Shown one piece after another: positions 24,567 through 33,471 of a stretch of 64,000 nucleotides of DNA. Origin of the DNA: Streptomyces sp. M41(2017) (GTDB lineage: Bacteria; Actinomycetota; Actinomycetes; Streptomycetales; Streptomycetaceae); NCBI RefSeq assembly GCF_002078175.1, contig NZ_MWFK01000001.1, forward strand, positions 4,216,001-4,280,000, written 5' to 3'. The notes beneath the pieces were generated by a model that saw only the letters and a program-made list of their open reading frames with translations, ran no database searches and had not been told where the DNA came from. A program made the position numbers and the translations under genes. Numbering within the stretch: position 1 is the stretch's first letter; each line of letters begins with the position of its first letter.

Positions 24567-26048
24567 ATGCGCGAAGAGGACGTTCGTACGGGTTCGGGAC
24601 ACGTCGTGGTCGTCGGGGGCGGCATCGCCGGGCTGGCCGCCGCCCACCGCCTGCTGGGGCGCGGGTTCCGCGTCACCGTGCTGGAGGCGTCGGACCGTCT
24701 CGGCGGCAAGCTGCTGACCGGCGAGATCGCGGGCGCGCGCGTGGACCTCGGCGCCGAGTCGATGCTGGCGCGCCGCCCCGAGGCCCTGGCCCTCGCCCGT
24801 GAGACCGGCCTCGGCGACCTCCTCCAGCCGCCCGCCACCGCCTCGGCCTCGCTGTGGAACCGGGGCGTCCTGCGCCCCATGCCCAAGGGACACGTCATGG
24901 GCGTCCCCGGCACCGCCTCCGCCCTCGCGGACGTCCTCTCCCCGGAGGGCCTGCGCCGCGTCGAGCGCGACGCCGACCTCCCGCGCACCGAGGTCGGCGA
25001 CGACATCGCGGTGGGCGAGTACGTGGCCGCCCGCATGGGCCGCGAGGTCGTCGACCGTCTCGTCGAACCCCTCCTCGGCGGGGTGTACGCGGGCGACGCC
25101 TACCGGATCTCCCTGCGCCTCGCCGTCCCCCAGCTGTACGCCGCCGCCCGCACCCACACCTCCCTCACGGAAGCGGTCCGCGAGATCCAGGCCAGGGCCG
25201 CCGCCGCGCAGCAGACCGGGCCGGTGTTCATGGGCATCGACGGTGGTGTCGGCCGACTGCCCCTCGCCGTGGCCGGGTCGGTGACCGCACGCGGCGGCGA
25301 GATCCTCACCGGGACCCCGGTCACCGAACTGCGCAGGACGAGCCGCGCGTCCGACGAGCGGCCCGGGTCCGCCTGGCGCATCGTCGCGGGCGGCCGGGTC
25401 CTGCACGCCGACGCGGTCGTCCTCGCCGTGCCCGCCCCGGCCGCCGCCGCGCTGCTGCGCGCCGAGGCACCCGCCGCCGCGACCGAACTGGCCGCCGTCG
25501 AGTACGCGTCGATGGCCCTCGTGACCCTCGCCTACCGCAGCGCCGACGCCACCCTCCCCGAGGGCAGCGGATTCCTGGTCCCGCCGGTCGACGGACACAC
25601 CATCAAGGCCTCGACGTTCGCCTCCCGTAAATGGGGCTGGATCGCCGACCGGAACCCGGACCTGACCGTGCTGCGCACCTCCGTCGGGCGGTACGGCGAG
25701 ACGGAGGTGCTCGGCCGCCCCGACGACGACCTGGTCCGGGTGTCCCGGCACGACCTGCGGGAGGCCACCGGCCTCGACGCGGACCCGGTGGAGACCCGGG
25801 TGACACGCTGGGACGACGGACTGCCCCAGTACCCGGTGGGCCACCACGCGCGCGTGGCCCGGGTCCGCGAGCACGTCGGCAAGCTGCCGGGCCTCGCCGT
25901 CTGCGGAGCCGCCTACGACGGCGTCGGCATCCCCGCCTGCATCGCCTCCGCGTACGCCGCCGTGGACGGCCTCGGCGGCGACTTCGGCGGCCTGGACGCG
26001 TTGCGGGCCGACCCGGTGCAGAGCCTGCACGGCGGAGCGGGAGAATAG
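24567..26048 (+). CDS. hemG: Coproporphyrinogen III oxidase / protoporphyrinogen oxidase, HemY type
   Basis: FAD-dependent oxidase of 493 residues. The dinucleotide-binding motif VVGGGIAGLAAAHRLL lies at about 15-30, followed by LEASDRLGGKLLT. The middle part has VEPLLGGVYAGDAY, and the C-terminal FAD segment is GLAVCGAAYDGVGIPACI. In actinobacteria this family oxidises coproporphyrinogen III to coproporphyrin III (CgoX activity), and the hemQ gene only 4 bp downstream supports that pathway here. GGTGGAGAC precedes the ATG. The older name protoporphyrinogen oxidase reflects side activity. No anomalies. Confidence 0.93.
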   Translation: MREEDVRTGSGHVVVVGGGIAGLAAAHRLLGRGFRVTVLEASDRLGGKLLTGEIAGARVDLGAESMLARRPEALALARETGLGDLLQPPATASASLWNRGVLRPMPKGHVMGVPGTASALADVLSPEGLRRVERDADLPRTEVGDDIAVGEYVAARMGREVVDRLVEPLLGGVYAGDAYRISLRLAVPQLYAAARTHTSLTEAVREIQARAAAAQQTGPVFMGIDGGVGRLPLAVAGSVTARGGEILTGTPVTELRRTSRASDERPGSAWRIVAGGRVLHADAVVLAVPAPAAAALLRAEAPAAATELAAVEYASMALVTLAYRSADATLPEGSGFLVPPVDGHTIKASTFASRKWGWIADRNPDLTVLRTSVGRYGETEVLGRPDDDLVRVSRHDLREATGLDADPVETRVTRWDDGLPQYPVGHHARVARVREHVGKLPGLAVCGAAYDGVGIPACIASAYAAVDGLGGDFGGLDALRADPVQSLHGGAGE

Positions 26049-26052
26049 CCCC

Positions 26053-26784
26053 ATGAGTGACGACGCCCCCACCACCGAGTCCGGCAGGGTCCCGAACAAG
26101 GGCAAGCTGGCCAAGGACCTCAACGAGGCCATCCGCTACACCTTGTGGTCCGTCTTCCGGCTGAGGGACGTACTGCCGGAGGACCGCGCCGGTTACGCCG
26201 ACGAGGTCCAGGAGCTGTTCGACCAGCTCGCCGCGAAGGACGTCACCGTCCGCGGCACCTATGACGTCTCGGGGCTGCGGGCCGACGCCGATCTCATGAT
26301 CTGGTGGCACGCCGAGACCAGCGACCAGCTCCAGGAGGCGTACAACCTCTTCCGGCGCACCCGCCTCGGCCGCGCGCTGGAGCCGGTCTGGTCGAACATG
26401 GCGCTCCACCGGCCCGCCGAGTTCAACCGCTCGCACATCCCGGCGTTCCTCGCCGACGAGACGCCCCGCGACTACGTGAGCGTCTACCCCTTCGTGCGCT
26501 CCTACGACTGGTACCTGCTGGCCGACGAGGACCGTCGCCGGATGCTCGCCGACCACGGCAAGATGGCCCGCGGCTACCCGGACGTGCGCGCCAACACGGT
26601 CGCCTCGTTCTCCCTCGGCGACTACGAGTGGATCCTCGCGTTCGAGGCCGACGAGCTGTACCGCATCGTGGACCTGATGCGTCATCTGCGCGCCTCCGAG
26701 GCCCGGATGCACGTGCGCGAGGAGGTCCCGTTCTACACGGGCCGTCGCAAGCACATCACCGAACTGGTGGCAGGACTCGCCTGA
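26053..26784 (+). CDS. hemQ: Coproheme decarboxylase (HemQ/ChdC)
   Basis: A 243-residue enzyme of the chlorite-dismutase structural family that converts coproheme to haem b with hydrogen peroxide, the last step of the coproporphyrin-dependent route. The radical-forming Tyr is Y145 in YPFVRSYDW, and the probable proximal haem-ligand His is H168 in MLADHGKMARGYPDV. The family segment SFSLGDYEWILAFEADE follows. The distal Arg of true chlorite dismutases is not expected in this subgroup. The ATG is 4 bp after the hemG stop, so the genes form an operon, which ends in a very strong terminator. Confidence 0.95.
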   Translation: MSDDAPTTESGRVPNKGKLAKDLNEAIRYTLWSVFRLRDVLPEDRAGYADEVQELFDQLAAKDVTVRGTYDVSGLRADADLMIWWHAETSDQLQEAYNLFRRTRLGRALEPVWSNMALHRPAEFNRSHIPAFLADETPRDYVSVYPFVRSYDWYLLADEDRRRMLADHGKMARGYPDVRANTVASFSLGDYEWILAFEADELYRIVDLMRHLRASEARMHVREEVPFYTGRRKHITELVAGLA

Positions 26785-26795
26785 CCGGCACGACA

Positions 26796-26834
26796 CGACG
26801 GCGGGCGCCCCTGTTCCGGGGGCGCCCGCCGTCG
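26796..26834. terminator. Strong terminator after hemQ
   Basis: A perfect 16-bp stem (26796-26811 with 26819-26834) around the loop TGTTCCG, 11 bp after the hemQ stop and 20 bp before the stop of the convergent hydrolase gene. Confidence 0.9.
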
Positions 26835-26854
26835 TCATGTCACCGAACCGTCCG

Positions 26855-28549
26855 TCAGGGCGCCTGCCCGGCGCTCCGGGCGGCCGGCCCGGCCTGTTCC
26901 GCTTCCCCGGGCGTCGCCGCCGCGCCCTTCGTGCCCTCGGTGCCGCGCTCACCGTCGGGCGTCTGCGCCGCCGGCTCCTTGTGCGGTGCGCATCCGGCGT
27001 CCCGCCCGGGAAGCCGCCCCTCCAGCAGGTAGGCGTCCAGATAGCCGTTGACGCACTTGTTGGGGCCGCCGCCGATCCCGTGGGTCCCGGCGCCGTTCTC
27101 CGTCACCAGCACCGAACCCCACAGCCGCCTGTGCAGCTCCTTCGCCCCGTCGTACGGCGTCGCCGCGTCCCGCTCGGCCGCCAGGATCAGCGTCGGCGGC
27201 AACTCTCCGGGCAGCGTCCGCACGTCGAGCGGCTTCTGCCGCGGCACCGGCCAGTACGCGCACGGCAGGTTCATCCACACGTTGTCCCAGGTCTCGAACG
27301 GCGCCACCCGCGCGAGCCGCGTGTTGTCGCGGTCCCAGGTGCGCCAGTCGGTCGGCCAGGACGCGTCGTTGCACTCCACGGCCGTGTAGACCGCGCTGCC
27401 GTTCTCCTGCTCCGCCGCCGCCTCCGGATGCGGCCCCGCGATCTGCACCAGCGGCTTCGGGTCACCCTTCAGATAGGCGGACAGCGCCAGGGCACGCCGC
27501 GGCCAGTAGTCGTCGTAGTACCCGGCCTGCAGGAAAGCCCCCTGGAGCTGGGCCGGCCCCACCTTGCCCCCGGCCGGCTTCGCGGCGAGCCGGGCCCGCG
27601 CCCTCTCGTACGAGTGCAGCACCTCATCGGGTGTGCCGCCGAGGCCGTACACCTCGTCGTGACGCGCGATCCAGCCGCGGAAGTCCGCCCAGCGGCCCTC
27701 GAACGCGGCCGACTGGTCGAGGTTGTTGCGGTACCAGATCTGCTCGGGATCCGGGTTCACCGCCGAGTCGAAGACCATCCGGCGCACGTGCGAGGGGAAC
27801 AGGGTCGCGTACAGGGCACCGAAGTACGTCCCGTACGACGCGCCCATGAACGTCAGCTTCCGCTCGCCGAGCCCCGCGCGCAGCACGTCCAGGTCTCGGG
27901 CGTTGTTCAGCGACGTGTAGTGGCGCAGGCCCGCTCCGGAGCGCTGCGCGCAGCCGCGCGCGTACGCCTTCGCCTCCGCGATCCGCTCCTTCTTGTACGA
28001 CTCGGAGGGAAACGTCGGGGACAGCGAGGGCGCCTTCTGGAACCGCTTCGGGTCCTGGCAGGACAGCGGCGCGGAACGGTCGACACCGCGCGGCGCGTAG
28101 CCGACGAGGTCGTAGGCGGCGCCGATCGGCTTCCACTCGGGGAGGAAACCGATCAGCGGGAAGTACATGCCGGACGCGCCGGGCCCGCCGGGGTTGTAGA
28201 CGAGGGCGCCCTGGCGGGGGACCTTGCGCTTCGGGTTCCGCACGTCCTTGCCGGTGGCCTTCACACGGCTGACGGTCAGCTTGATCCGCCTGCCGTCGGG
28301 GTGGGCGTAGTCGAGGGGCACGGTGACCGTGCCGCACTGGAGGTTGCCGGGCAGCTCCTCCACCTTGGGGCACGCGCCGAAACGGATGCCGGCGGCCGCC
28401 GCGCGCTGTGCCGCGACGACGGCGCCGCGCGCCTCGGCCGAGGCGGAACCGGTCCCGTCCGGCCAGGCGGTGGTGCCGCCGGCCGGGGCGGCGACGAGCG
28501 CCGTCAGGAGCAGGGACCCCGCGGTTCCGTGGAGGACGGCAGCTCTCAT
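26855..28549 (-). CDS. Secreted alpha/beta-hydrolase (tripeptidyl aminopeptidase family)
   Basis: A 564-residue secreted enzyme. The signal peptide (MRAAVLHGTAGSLLLTAL) ends near AAPAGGTTA. The alpha/beta-hydrolase domain has the oxyanion motif NPGGPGASG, the nucleophile elbow GASYGT, an acid in LAAERDAATPY and the catalytic His in GTHGIGGGP. The C-terminal TAP-like region is typical of streptomycete secreted tripeptidyl aminopeptidases such as SlpD/SlpE. It ends with a 40-residue low-complexity tail. The ATG at 28549 follows AAGGGA at a good distance. It probably removes N-terminal tripeptides or short peptides outside the cell; esterase activity cannot be excluded. Confidence 0.85.
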   Translation of the reverse strand: MRAAVLHGTAGSLLLTALVAAPAGGTTAWPDGTGSASAEARGAVVAAQRAAAAGIRFGACPKVEELPGNLQCGTVTVPLDYAHPDGRRIKLTVSRVKATGKDVRNPKRKVPRQGALVYNPGGPGASGMYFPLIGFLPEWKPIGAAYDLVGYAPRGVDRSAPLSCQDPKRFQKAPSLSPTFPSESYKKERIAEAKAYARGCAQRSGAGLRHYTSLNNARDLDVLRAGLGERKLTFMGASYGTYFGALYATLFPSHVRRMVFDSAVNPDPEQIWYRNNLDQSAAFEGRWADFRGWIARHDEVYGLGGTPDEVLHSYERARARLAAKPAGGKVGPAQLQGAFLQAGYYDDYWPRRALALSAYLKGDPKPLVQIAGPHPEAAAEQENGSAVYTAVECNDASWPTDWRTWDRDNTRLARVAPFETWDNVWMNLPCAYWPVPRQKPLDVRTLPGELPPTLILAAERDAATPYDGAKELHRRLWGSVLVTENGAGTHGIGGGPNKCVNGYLDAYLLEGRLPGRDAGCAPHKEPAAQTPDGERGTEGTKGAAATPGEAEQAGPAARSAGQAP

Positions 28550-28649
28550 CGCGAATCCCTTCGGCGCACGGCAGCGACAGAAGGATGCTTCGTTCGGCCG
28601 TCGGCGATGTAAAGCACCGGCCGCCGGTGTCGGCCTCAATGACCCCGAT

Positions 28650-28665
28650 GCGCCCCCCGGGGCGC
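28650..28665 (-). terminator. Possible terminator of the TIGR04222 gene
   Basis: GCGCCCC and GGGGCGC face each other across two C residues (28650-28665), 28 bp downstream of the stop at 28694. The tiny loop means that the outer pairs only would form in RNA. Confidence 0.4.
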
Positions 28666-28693
28666 CTCCCAGCCCCCGTGCGAGCCCCCGCCG

Positions 28694-29476
28694 TCAGGCG
28701 CCGTGGCCGGCGCCGCGGTCCCGGTGGGCGAGTGCCGCGCGCACCTCCGGTTCGCCGATGGCCCGGACACCGCGCACGGCGACCGAGGTGAGATACGTAC
28801 GGTCGTCGCCCGACGCGTCGGAGTGCCGGGCGAGGGTGCCGAGCAGCCGCTGACCGGCGGGAGAGGCCCACCGCGTGTACGGGTGCACCTCGATGCGGGC
28901 GATCGCGAGACAGCTCAGGGTCAGGACGAGCGGGAGGGCGAACCAGACGGCCACCGGGACCCCGCTCCCGCTGGGCCCGGCCGGCAGCAACAGGGCCGCG
29001 ACGGCGAGCACGAGGACCGCCGCCGCGGCGGCCTGGACCTGGCGGACGGCGCCCGCCACCGTGGTGCGCGCCCCGTCGGGCACGGCGAGCCCCGCCGCGA
29101 CCAGACCGTCCGCCAGCCGGTGCACCGAGTCCGCGGCGGCCGTGGCCGCCCGCACCGGAGCTATCCGCGACTGGCCCTCCGGACCGATCGCCCCGAGCAC
29201 CGAGCGCTCCATGTCGTCCCGCCCGCGCGGGTCCACCACGGTCGCCCAGCCGGTGTGCGCGAGCAGCAGCCGGCGTTGGCGGGCCATCGAGACCAGGGTC
29301 AGATCGGCCACCCGCGCCGGGCCGCCCGACAGGAACGCCGCCTCGTACAGCGTCAGGTCGTGCCCGTGCGCCTCCCGGGCGTCGACCGTCGCGGCGCGCA
29401 CGGCGGCCAGGCACAGCCGCGTGCACGATATGCCGGCCGCGGCCCAGGCCAGCAGCAGGAGAAGGACCCAGAACAT
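28694..29476 (-). CDS. TIGR04222 domain membrane protein
   Basis: A 260-residue membrane protein with an N-terminal helix (2-22), a conserved cytoplasmic stretch with LTLYEAAFLSGGPARVADLTLVSM and RRLLLAHTGWATV typical of TIGR04222, and two further helices (about 145-190). As I recall, proteins of this family often end in an extreme Gly/Cys-rich low-complexity tail; this one ends in a short HRDRGAGHGA segment without Cys. Function unknown. It is the first of three minus-strand genes (with DUF4142 and DUF692) that I recall as neighbours in other streptomycetes, but intergenic gaps here mean that they need not be one operon. Confidence 0.78.
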   Translation of the reverse strand: MFWVLLLLLAWAAAGISCTRLCLAAVRAATVDAREAHGHDLTLYEAAFLSGGPARVADLTLVSMARQRRLLLAHTGWATVVDPRGRDDMERSVLGAIGPEGQSRIAPVRAATAAADSVHRLADGLVAAGLAVPDGARTTVAGAVRQVQAAAAAVLVLAVAALLLPAGPSGSGVPVAVWFALPLVLTLSCLAIARIEVHPYTRWASPAGQRLLGTLARHSDASGDDRTYLTSVAVRGVRAIGEPEVRAALAHRDRGAGHGA

Positions 29477-29619
29477 GGCGTGTTTCTATGCGAAGTCCGG
29501 GGCGGGCGCCATGCCTTATTCACCATGTGGACGGAGCGTTGCGGGTCTGTGACGTTCCGCTCGACCCGGTGAGGAGCGGGCGCGCGGGACGCGGACCGGT
29601 GGCGGGCGGCCCGGTGCCG

Positions 29620-30387
29620 TCAGGGACTCGACGTCGGCCGGGGGCGCGTCGCCGGCGGCGGGAGCGGATACCCCGAGGACGGTGTCACCGGGACCGGCGA
29701 CCGCGGGGCCTCGGTCGGGCCGGGCGGCGCGGGGGAACTGGTGAGCGGTGGCGGGCTCGCCGTCGCGGCGTCCCGGGCCAGCGCGTCGAAGTCGACGTAG
29801 CCGGTCGCCTCCAGCACCTTGATGTGGTCGAGCACGGTGGTGTTCGCGTCGTCGGCGAGATCGCGGACCAGGGAGTTGCGGGTGGTCGCGCGGACCTGCG
29901 CGACCACGGCGAACACCTTGCCGTGCGCCGCGCGCAGGAGGTTCGCGAAGTCCCGGTCGTACGCGGTGCCGTGGGCCGCGCTCAGCGTGGCCAGCCACCC
30001 GCGCTGCTGCGGGTTGGGCTGGTTGGGCAGCTCCAGGCCGAGGCGGGCGGCGACGTTGCGGACGCGTGCGTCGAGGAACGTGTGCCCCTCGATGAGGTGC
30101 TCGCCGGCCGTCCGTACGGCCTGGGTGGTGCCGCGTTCCTGGGCCTGCTGGCCCGCGGGCAGCTCCCAGAGCCCGGCCAGCCGGACCTTGGTGACGAACT
30201 CCCGGTCCAGGGCCGACAGCGGTCCGTACCGGGTCGGCACGGACTGCGCGTTCAGGGTGTCGAGGCCGGTGCCGGAGCGGTCCGCGTACGACCAGATCGG
30301 AAAGGCCAGGGCGGCGAGGGTCGCCAGGAGGGCGGTGATGATGAGCCCTGTTCCACTGACCAATCCGGTGCGGTTGATGGATCGCAT
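29620..30387 (-). CDS. DUF4142 exported protein
   Basis: A 255-residue exported or membrane-anchored protein. A hydrophobic N-terminal segment (about 8-32) is followed by a DUF4142 domain (about 58-205), a ferritin-like four-helix fold with LSALDREFVTKVRLAGLWELPAG, AGEHLIEGHTFLDARV and TVLDHIKVLEATGYVDF. His residues at helix positions could bind metal, but this is not shown for the family. A Pro/Ser-rich tail of 45 residues follows. AGGAGG lies 6 nt upstream of the ATG at 30387. The function of DUF4142 proteins is unknown. Confidence 0.8.
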   Translation of the reverse strand: MRSINRTGLVSGTGLIITALLATLAALAFPIWSYADRSGTGLDTLNAQSVPTRYGPLSALDREFVTKVRLAGLWELPAGQQAQERGTTQAVRTAGEHLIEGHTFLDARVRNVAARLGLELPNQPNPQQRGWLATLSAAHGTAYDRDFANLLRAAHGKVFAVVAQVRATTRNSLVRDLADDANTTVLDHIKVLEATGYVDFDALARDAATASPPPLTSSPAPPGPTEAPRSPVPVTPSSGYPLPPPATRPRPTSSP

Positions 30388-30716
30388 GGTGCCTCCTGTT
30401 GCGGCACCGCACGCTAATGCGCTTCGCGTGCGGGTTGGCATGCTACTGCGGGGGCTACGCCAACTGCCGTACAGGAAGATGGGGTTGCGCGGAGGGTGGA
30501 AGGCGCCGGTTGCGGTGGTTCGTGCCTACGTCAGACCGCACGGAACCCACCGGAAACGGACGCGCACCCCTCCTTCACGGAGAGCGGTGTTAGTCCGGGC
30601 ACACTCCGCGGACGGCTCGTGTCGCCCACGCGTGCTCGAAGCGGGGCACCGCCGCCGGGCCCGGGCCGCGCTCCCGCCCCGCCGCGGGGCGCGTCCGCAC
30701 CCCGCGACCCGTCCGC
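30388..30716 (-). other. Gene-free gap upstream of the DUF4142 gene
   Basis: A stretch of 329 bp without a convincing reading frame. It contains the ribosome site of the DUF4142 gene and, 20 bp further upstream, an inverted repeat CCGCACGC (30407-30414) / GCGTGCGG (30426-30433) around an AT-containing loop, which may be an operator or leader hairpin. I see no small precursor-peptide gene in either strand. Confidence 0.4.
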
Positions 30717-32123
30717 TCAGCGACCCAGCAGCACCCTGCGGGTGGCGCGGACCAGCCGTGCCCCCGGGCGCCGGGACAGCGGGGCCGGCCCCGATCGCTC
30801 CAGCCACCACTCGCGCAGCAGCCGGGTCTCCGCGCTCTCCGGGAGCCCCGCGAGCAGCAGGTGCTCGGCGAAGTCCAGGGCGTCGCGCCGGTAACCGCCG
30901 GACATCGGGTGCCCCTGCGCGTACGCCAGGAAGGCCGGCCGGTACACCTCCGCGAGGATCTCCGGCAGTTCGGGGGCGACCTTGGCGACCACGTCCGCCC
31001 GCTTCGCGGCGAGGGCGCGCGCCTGCACCCCGAGGCGGACCCGGTCGAACCCCTCGGGCGCGGGGGTCCCCGCGACCAGCGCCGACAGCAGGGCGGCCTG
31101 CGCGAGGGCGAGCCGCTGCCGTGCGGCGTCCTCGACCCCCGTCGCCGGCTCCACGGGGGCCGCGGCAGTGTGCTCCGGGCGTCCGGCGGCCCCGGGGTCC
31201 GGCACCACGCCGTCGCCGGTGATCGCCTTCGGCGGGGTCGGCGCGTACGTCACGCCTCCTCGCGTGCCCGCCCCGACCGTGGCGCGCGCCCGCGCCCTCG
31301 TCACCGTGCGCCGGATCGCCGCCAGTTCCCGCTCCAGTTCGGCGGGCCCGGGGAAGTTCTCGTCCCGTTCGAGGAGGACGCCGGGCGGTGCGACCCGGGA
31401 CGCGAGGTCGGCGAGGATGCCGAGAACGGCCTCGGGGACGGGGTGGGCGTGGCTGTCGTGCCAGACGCCGTCGCGTTCGAAGCCCCCGGCGACGTGGACG
31501 TAGGCGATGGCCTCGACGGGGAGTTCGTCGAGTGCCTTGGAGGGGTCCTCGCCGCGGTTGACGTGGTTGGTGTGCAGGTTGGCGACGTCGATGAGCAGAT
31601 GGACGCCGGTGCGGTCGGCCAGGTCGTAGAGGAACTGTCCCTCGGTCATCTCCTCGCCGGGCCAGGAGATCAGCGCGGCGATGTTCTCCACGGCGAGCGG
31701 CACGGGCAGCGCGGCCTGCGCGGCCCGGACGTTCGCGCACAGGACGTCCAGCGCGTCCCGGGTCCGCGGCACCGGCAGCAGGTGGCCGGCCTCCAGGAGC
31801 GGCGAGGCGGTGAGCGGTCCGCCCGCCCGGACGAACGCGATGTGCTCCGTGACGAGCGGCGACCCCAGTGCCTCGGCGCGCTCGGCGAGCGCGGTGAGCC
31901 GGGACTCGTCGGGACGGTCGGCGCCGCCGAGGCCCAGCGAGACGCCGTGCGGCACGACCGTGACACCCCGCTCGCGCAGCCGCAGCAGCGACTCCGGAAC
32001 GTGGCCCGGGCACACGTTCTCCGCCACGGCCTCGACCCAGTCGATGCCGGGCATGCGCTCCACGGCCTCGGCGATCTCCGGCCGCCATCCGATTCCCGTC
32101 CCCAGCCGCCTCAGCTGCTGCAT
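30717..32123 (-). CDS. DUF692 (MNIO-type) enzyme with SCO6045-like C-terminal domain
   Basis: A 468-residue two-domain protein. Residues 1-280 form a DUF692 TIM barrel, now classed as multinuclear non-haem iron-dependent oxidative enzymes (MNIO; the MbnB/TglH type). Putative metal ligands lie in VPHGVSLGLGG, VTEHIAFV, AVENIAALI, IDVANLHTNHVNRG, VHVAGGF, WHDSHAHPVPE and LLERDENFP. After a Pro/Ala-rich linker (about 290-345) comes a C-terminal helical domain (LAQAALLSALVAG and YRPAFLAYAQGHPMSGGYRRDALDFAEHLL), in the position where other MNIOs have a separate partner protein. GGAGGAGGGG precedes the ATG. MNIO enzymes mostly modify Cys or Asp of peptides; the substrate here is unknown and no precursor gene is adjacent. 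Confidence 0.85.
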   Translation of the reverse strand: MQQLRRLGTGIGWRPEIAEAVERMPGIDWVEAVAENVCPGHVPESLLRLRERGVTVVPHGVSLGLGGADRPDESRLTALAERAEALGSPLVTEHIAFVRAGGPLTASPLLEAGHLLPVPRTRDALDVLCANVRAAQAALPVPLAVENIAALISWPGEEMTEGQFLYDLADRTGVHLLIDVANLHTNHVNRGEDPSKALDELPVEAIAYVHVAGGFERDGVWHDSHAHPVPEAVLGILADLASRVAPPGVLLERDENFPGPAELERELAAIRRTVTRARARATVGAGTRGGVTYAPTPPKAITGDGVVPDPGAAGRPEHTAAAPVEPATGVEDAARQRLALAQAALLSALVAGTPAPEGFDRVRLGVQARALAAKRADVVAKVAPELPEILAEVYRPAFLAYAQGHPMSGGYRRDALDFAEHLLLAGLPESAETRLLREWWLERSGPAPLSRRPGARLVRATRRVLLGR

Positions 32124-32547
32124 GTCCCCTCCTCCGTCACGGTGCCCGTCCGGCCTGCCTGTGTGTCGTCTCCTCACGACGGCCCGTCCCCCGGCGTGAC
32201 GGTGTCATGGCCCAGTCGGCGAGCGTCCAACCCGTCGGGGCGGACGTTCAGAGCAACATTTGAGGTTCGGGACCGCCGGCGCGGGGACCGGACCGGCCGG
32301 CGGAGCATGTTGACCGGGGCGCGGGTTCCGGCCGGCCGGGCCCGCCTCGGAGGGAGGCGGGGCAGACGGCCGCGGAATGTTCCGGCTTCCGGGACGGTCC
32401 GGCACGGTGTGCGGGATGGTGGAGGGCGAGGCCGGGGGCCCGTCCTCCACCTCCTGCTCCGTCGGGGGACTGGTAACGCCAACTTCCGCTTACCTACTAT
32501 GTATTGACCGTCGGGCCAGTTCTTTGGCGCGGCACTGATCTGGGGGA
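32124..32547. promoter_or_regulatory. 424-bp divergent intergenic region
   Basis: Holds the start regions of the DUF692 gene (minus) and the methyltransferase gene (plus). A short hairpin CCCGCCT/AGGCGGG lies at 32341-32361. A locally AT-rich patch at 32490-32510 contains TACTAT (32495-32500), a plausible -10 for the plus-strand gene, giving a leader of about 45 nt. I do not see a good -35 or any additional gene. Confidence 0.4.
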
Positions 32548-33369
32548 ATGATGCAGCCTGACCAGCAGCTGTCCACGGCGATCGATGCCACCGTGCCCAC
32601 GGCCGCGCGCATGTACGACCACTATCTCGGCGGCAAGGACAACTACGCCGCGGACCGGGCGGCGTGCGAGGAGCTGGACAAGGTCGTGCCGAGCACGCGC
32701 GCGCTGGCGCTGAACAACCGGCGCTTCCTCCAGCGCGTGGTGAAGACCCTCGCCGAGGACTACGGGATCCGGCAGTTCCTGGACCACGGATCCGGCCTGC
32801 CCACGCAGAACAACGTGCACCAGGTCGCTCAGCAGATCGACGAGACGTCCCGCGTGGTCTACGTCGACAGCGACCCGATGGTCCTCGTGCACGGCCGGGC
32901 CCTGCTGGACCAGAACGACCGCACCGCCGTCATCCACGCCGACCTGCGCGAGACCGAGCAGATCTTCACGCACCCCGACACCGAACGGCTGATCGACTTC
33001 TCGCAGCCCGTCGCGGTGCTGTTCAACTCGGTGTTCCACTGCATCCCGGACAGTGACACGGACGGGCCTCTCTCCGTGATCGCCCGCGTCTCCGAACGGC
33101 TCGCCCCCGGCAGCTTCATGGTGATGTGCCAGCTGGTCAGCGAGGACCCCGAAGTCCGCGCGTTCGTCACCGACTTCATGGACACGGCGACGCAGGGCCA
33201 CTGGGGCCGGGTGCGCCAGGAAAAGGACGTGGCGGAGTACTTCGCCGGCCTGGAGATCCTGGACCCCGGGCTCGTGGAGGTGTCCACCTGGCGTCCCGAC
33301 ACCGACGTGGTGGCACGGCAACTCACCCAGGAGTGGATCGAGTTCGGCGGGGTCGGCCGCATCGGGTGA
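32548..33369 (+). CDS. DUF574 SAM-dependent methyltransferase
   Basis: A 273-residue member of the actinobacterial DUF574/Methyltransf_19 family. The N-terminal signature PTAARMYDHYLGGKDNYAADR lies at about 17-37. The SAM-binding Rossmann loop is FLDHGSGLPTQNNVHQVA (the usual DxGxG), followed by VVYVDSDPMVLVHGRALL and FNSVFHCIPD. Streptomycetes carry dozens of paralogues, often next to XRE-DUF5753 regulators, as here. The substrate is unknown. GGGGGA directly precedes two ATG codons; the second (32551) has the better spacing. A good terminator follows. Confidence 0.85.
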   Translation: MMQPDQQLSTAIDATVPTAARMYDHYLGGKDNYAADRAACEELDKVVPSTRALALNNRRFLQRVVKTLAEDYGIRQFLDHGSGLPTQNNVHQVAQQIDETSRVVYVDSDPMVLVHGRALLDQNDRTAVIHADLRETEQIFTHPDTERLIDFSQPVAVLFNSVFHCIPDSDTDGPLSVIARVSERLAPGSFMVMCQLVSEDPEVRAFVTDFMDTATQGHWGRVRQEKDVAEYFAGLEILDPGLVEVSTWRPDTDVVARQLTQEWIEFGGVGRIG

Positions 33370-33379
33370 AGCGGAGAGG

Positions 33380-33406
33380 GTGCTTCGGCGTGCCGCGCCG
33401 AAGCAC
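33380..33406 (+). terminator. Terminator of the methyltransferase gene
   Basis: GTGCTTCGGCG (33380-33390) and CGCCGAAGCAC (33396-33406) form a perfect 11-bp stem with a 5-nt loop, 10 bp after the stop. Confidence 0.8.
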
Positions 33407-33440
33407 CGCGGGGCCGTGCCCCGTGAAGCAGGGGGCGGCC

Positions 33441-33462
33441 CTCCGGCGCGTGGGTGCCGGAG
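33441..33462 (-). terminator. Probable terminator of the XRE gene
   Basis: CTCCGGC (33441-33447) pairs with GCCGGAG (33456-33462), 10 bp beyond the stop of the minus-strand XRE regulator. It is weaker than the adjacent plus-strand hairpin, which could also serve. Confidence 0.5.
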
Positions 33463-33471
33463 ACGGCGGTG

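Noticed and set aside
30388..30716. RiPP precursor gene next to the DUF692 enzyme
   Set aside because: No short frame with a ribosome site and a Cys- or Asp-rich core is visible in this gap or in 32124-32547.
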